From: Pegea sp. RAD2-039
Taxonomy: Eukaryota > Chordata > Thaliacea > Salpida > Salpidae
Direction: 5' to 3'
Assembly (NCBI GenBank): GCA_034620365.1
Contig: JAQGEQ010000204.1
Span: forward strand, 124,001 to 188,000
Length of the DNA: 64,000 nucleotides
Part shown: positions 63,191 through 64,000 of the stretch, one piece after another
Layout: each line of letters opens with the position of its first letter
Position numbering within the stretch: the stretch's first letter is position 1
Notes under the pieces: generated by a model
Database searches by the model: none
The model's input: the letters and a program-made list of their open reading frames with translations, nothing else
Told to the model about the DNA's origin: nothing
Position numbers and translations under genes: made by a program

Positions 63191-64000
63191 ACGAAAACAT
63201 TACTTTATGTTAACCTTTATTCAAGTCTTTACTTGTAGAGTTAAGGCTTTAAAATTAGTTTCAAAATATAATAAGGAAACTTCTACAAAAGGTGCAGGAA
63301 ATAAATAGTCGCTGATATGAGGAGTTTTCATTTCTCTGTCACCTGGCAAAATTTTCTTCAAACAAATCCTTTGTAAAAAGATGTAAAGTTGATAAAACTG
63401 ATTTGAATAAAATGCACAAGTATCACTTATGGCTGAATCATAATATATTTACAATTTTGCAAAAGTAGTTAATGCTATTATAATGCATGTCTTGTTATAT
63501 CGTACTCTGCAGAAACCAATTAAATAAAATTTTTATTAAGTAGTAAGTGGACTGAAAAAATTTATAAGCATTTGCTTTTGTAAAGGTCTGCAATTTGCTG
63601 ATCAGAAGAAATATTATTTCAATCTCATTGAAAAAAATGTAAGAAGCATGATATAACTTCGATTTTTTAACATATATGTCTAACATAGGTTATATTTTTT
63701 TGATTTGTTTGTAAATTATATATAAATAGTAATTAGAAAATATTTTGAAAACAGCTGTAAGAAATAATAAAATAGTTTAAACGTTTGTGGCAAAAGTTTT
63801 CTTTGATATTTGCATTCTTGTTGTCATGGATGATAATGAAATATTTCTGATAAAAGTTTAAGTAATTTATTAAATTTCAATTTGTAGCAGATAAAGTATT
63901 CTAAATATTATTACTTAAAAAAATTAATCACTTCGTATTTAACAACTGTGTTAATTCAAATCACTAACCCAAATTTGTTTATTGTTTTGACAAATAGCAT
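63191..64000. other. AT-rich right flank, no gene seen
   Basis: Only short AT-rich frames without recognisable coding content. Confidence 0.5.

Noticed and set aside
1..64000. CRISPR arrays, bacterial operons, phage or rRNA genes
   Set aside because: None seen; the window is eukaryotic nuclear DNA with spliced genes.

Overview
The window is animal (metazoan) nuclear DNA. It is visibly AT-rich (composition not computed), has interrupted genes with GT-AG introns of about 45 nt to 1.8 kb, and carries animal-type extracellular modules (VWC, MANSC-like, CCP/sushi, C-type lectin, astacin, ShKT). About ten genes in 64 kb suggests a fairly compact invertebrate genome. I cannot name the taxon. Splice acceptors lying 2-5 nt upstream of two ATGs hint at spliced-leader trans-splicing, but no leader RNA gene was found.

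Layout. 0.7-3.4 kb (-): a single-pass membrane protein with MANSC-like and VWC ectodomains and a PPSY tail; a tRNA-derived SINE lies in one intron. 6.7-10.0 kb (+): a 12-exon WD40 protein, followed in tandem by an intronless DPH7-like diphthine methylesterase (10.5-11.5 kb). 13.9-27.6 kb (+): a 31-exon ANKAR (ankyrin + armadillo) gene of about 1,470 codons, with an intronless TFIIA gamma gene nested on the opposite strand in intron 6. 28.2-33.6 kb (-): an unrecognised type I membrane protein with an acidic tail. 38.2-38.7 kb (-): a tiny two-exon secreted protein. 41.3-43.7 kb (-): a secreted astacin metalloprotease with an antistasin-like module before the catalytic domain and three ShKT domains after it. 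47.3-48.3 kb (+): an intronless NERD-domain (nuclease-related) protein. 51.2-54.1 kb (+): a secreted four-CCP plus C-type-lectin protein. 55.0-55.8 kb (+): ARV1. 56.8-59.7 kb (-): PUS1-type tRNA pseudouridine synthase, 10 exons. 61.6-63.2 kb (+): a decayed non-LTR retrotransposon (LINE).

The clearest structural oddity is at 50.2-51.0 kb: a mosaic, internally deleted copy of PUS1. 626 bp of it match the real gene with only four differences, all near one end, while its other blocks are more diverged. The copy and PUS1 flank the CCP-lectin and ARV1 genes as direct repeats.

The genes are a mixture of housekeeping (DPH7, TFIIA gamma, ARV1, PUS1) and extracellular or membrane genes; I see no functional cluster. 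Exon models were built by hand from reading frame, splice sites and phase. Where the phases of a whole gene close to a multiple of three I give high confidence. Gene-free stretches hold mainly AT-rich sequence with short repeats.
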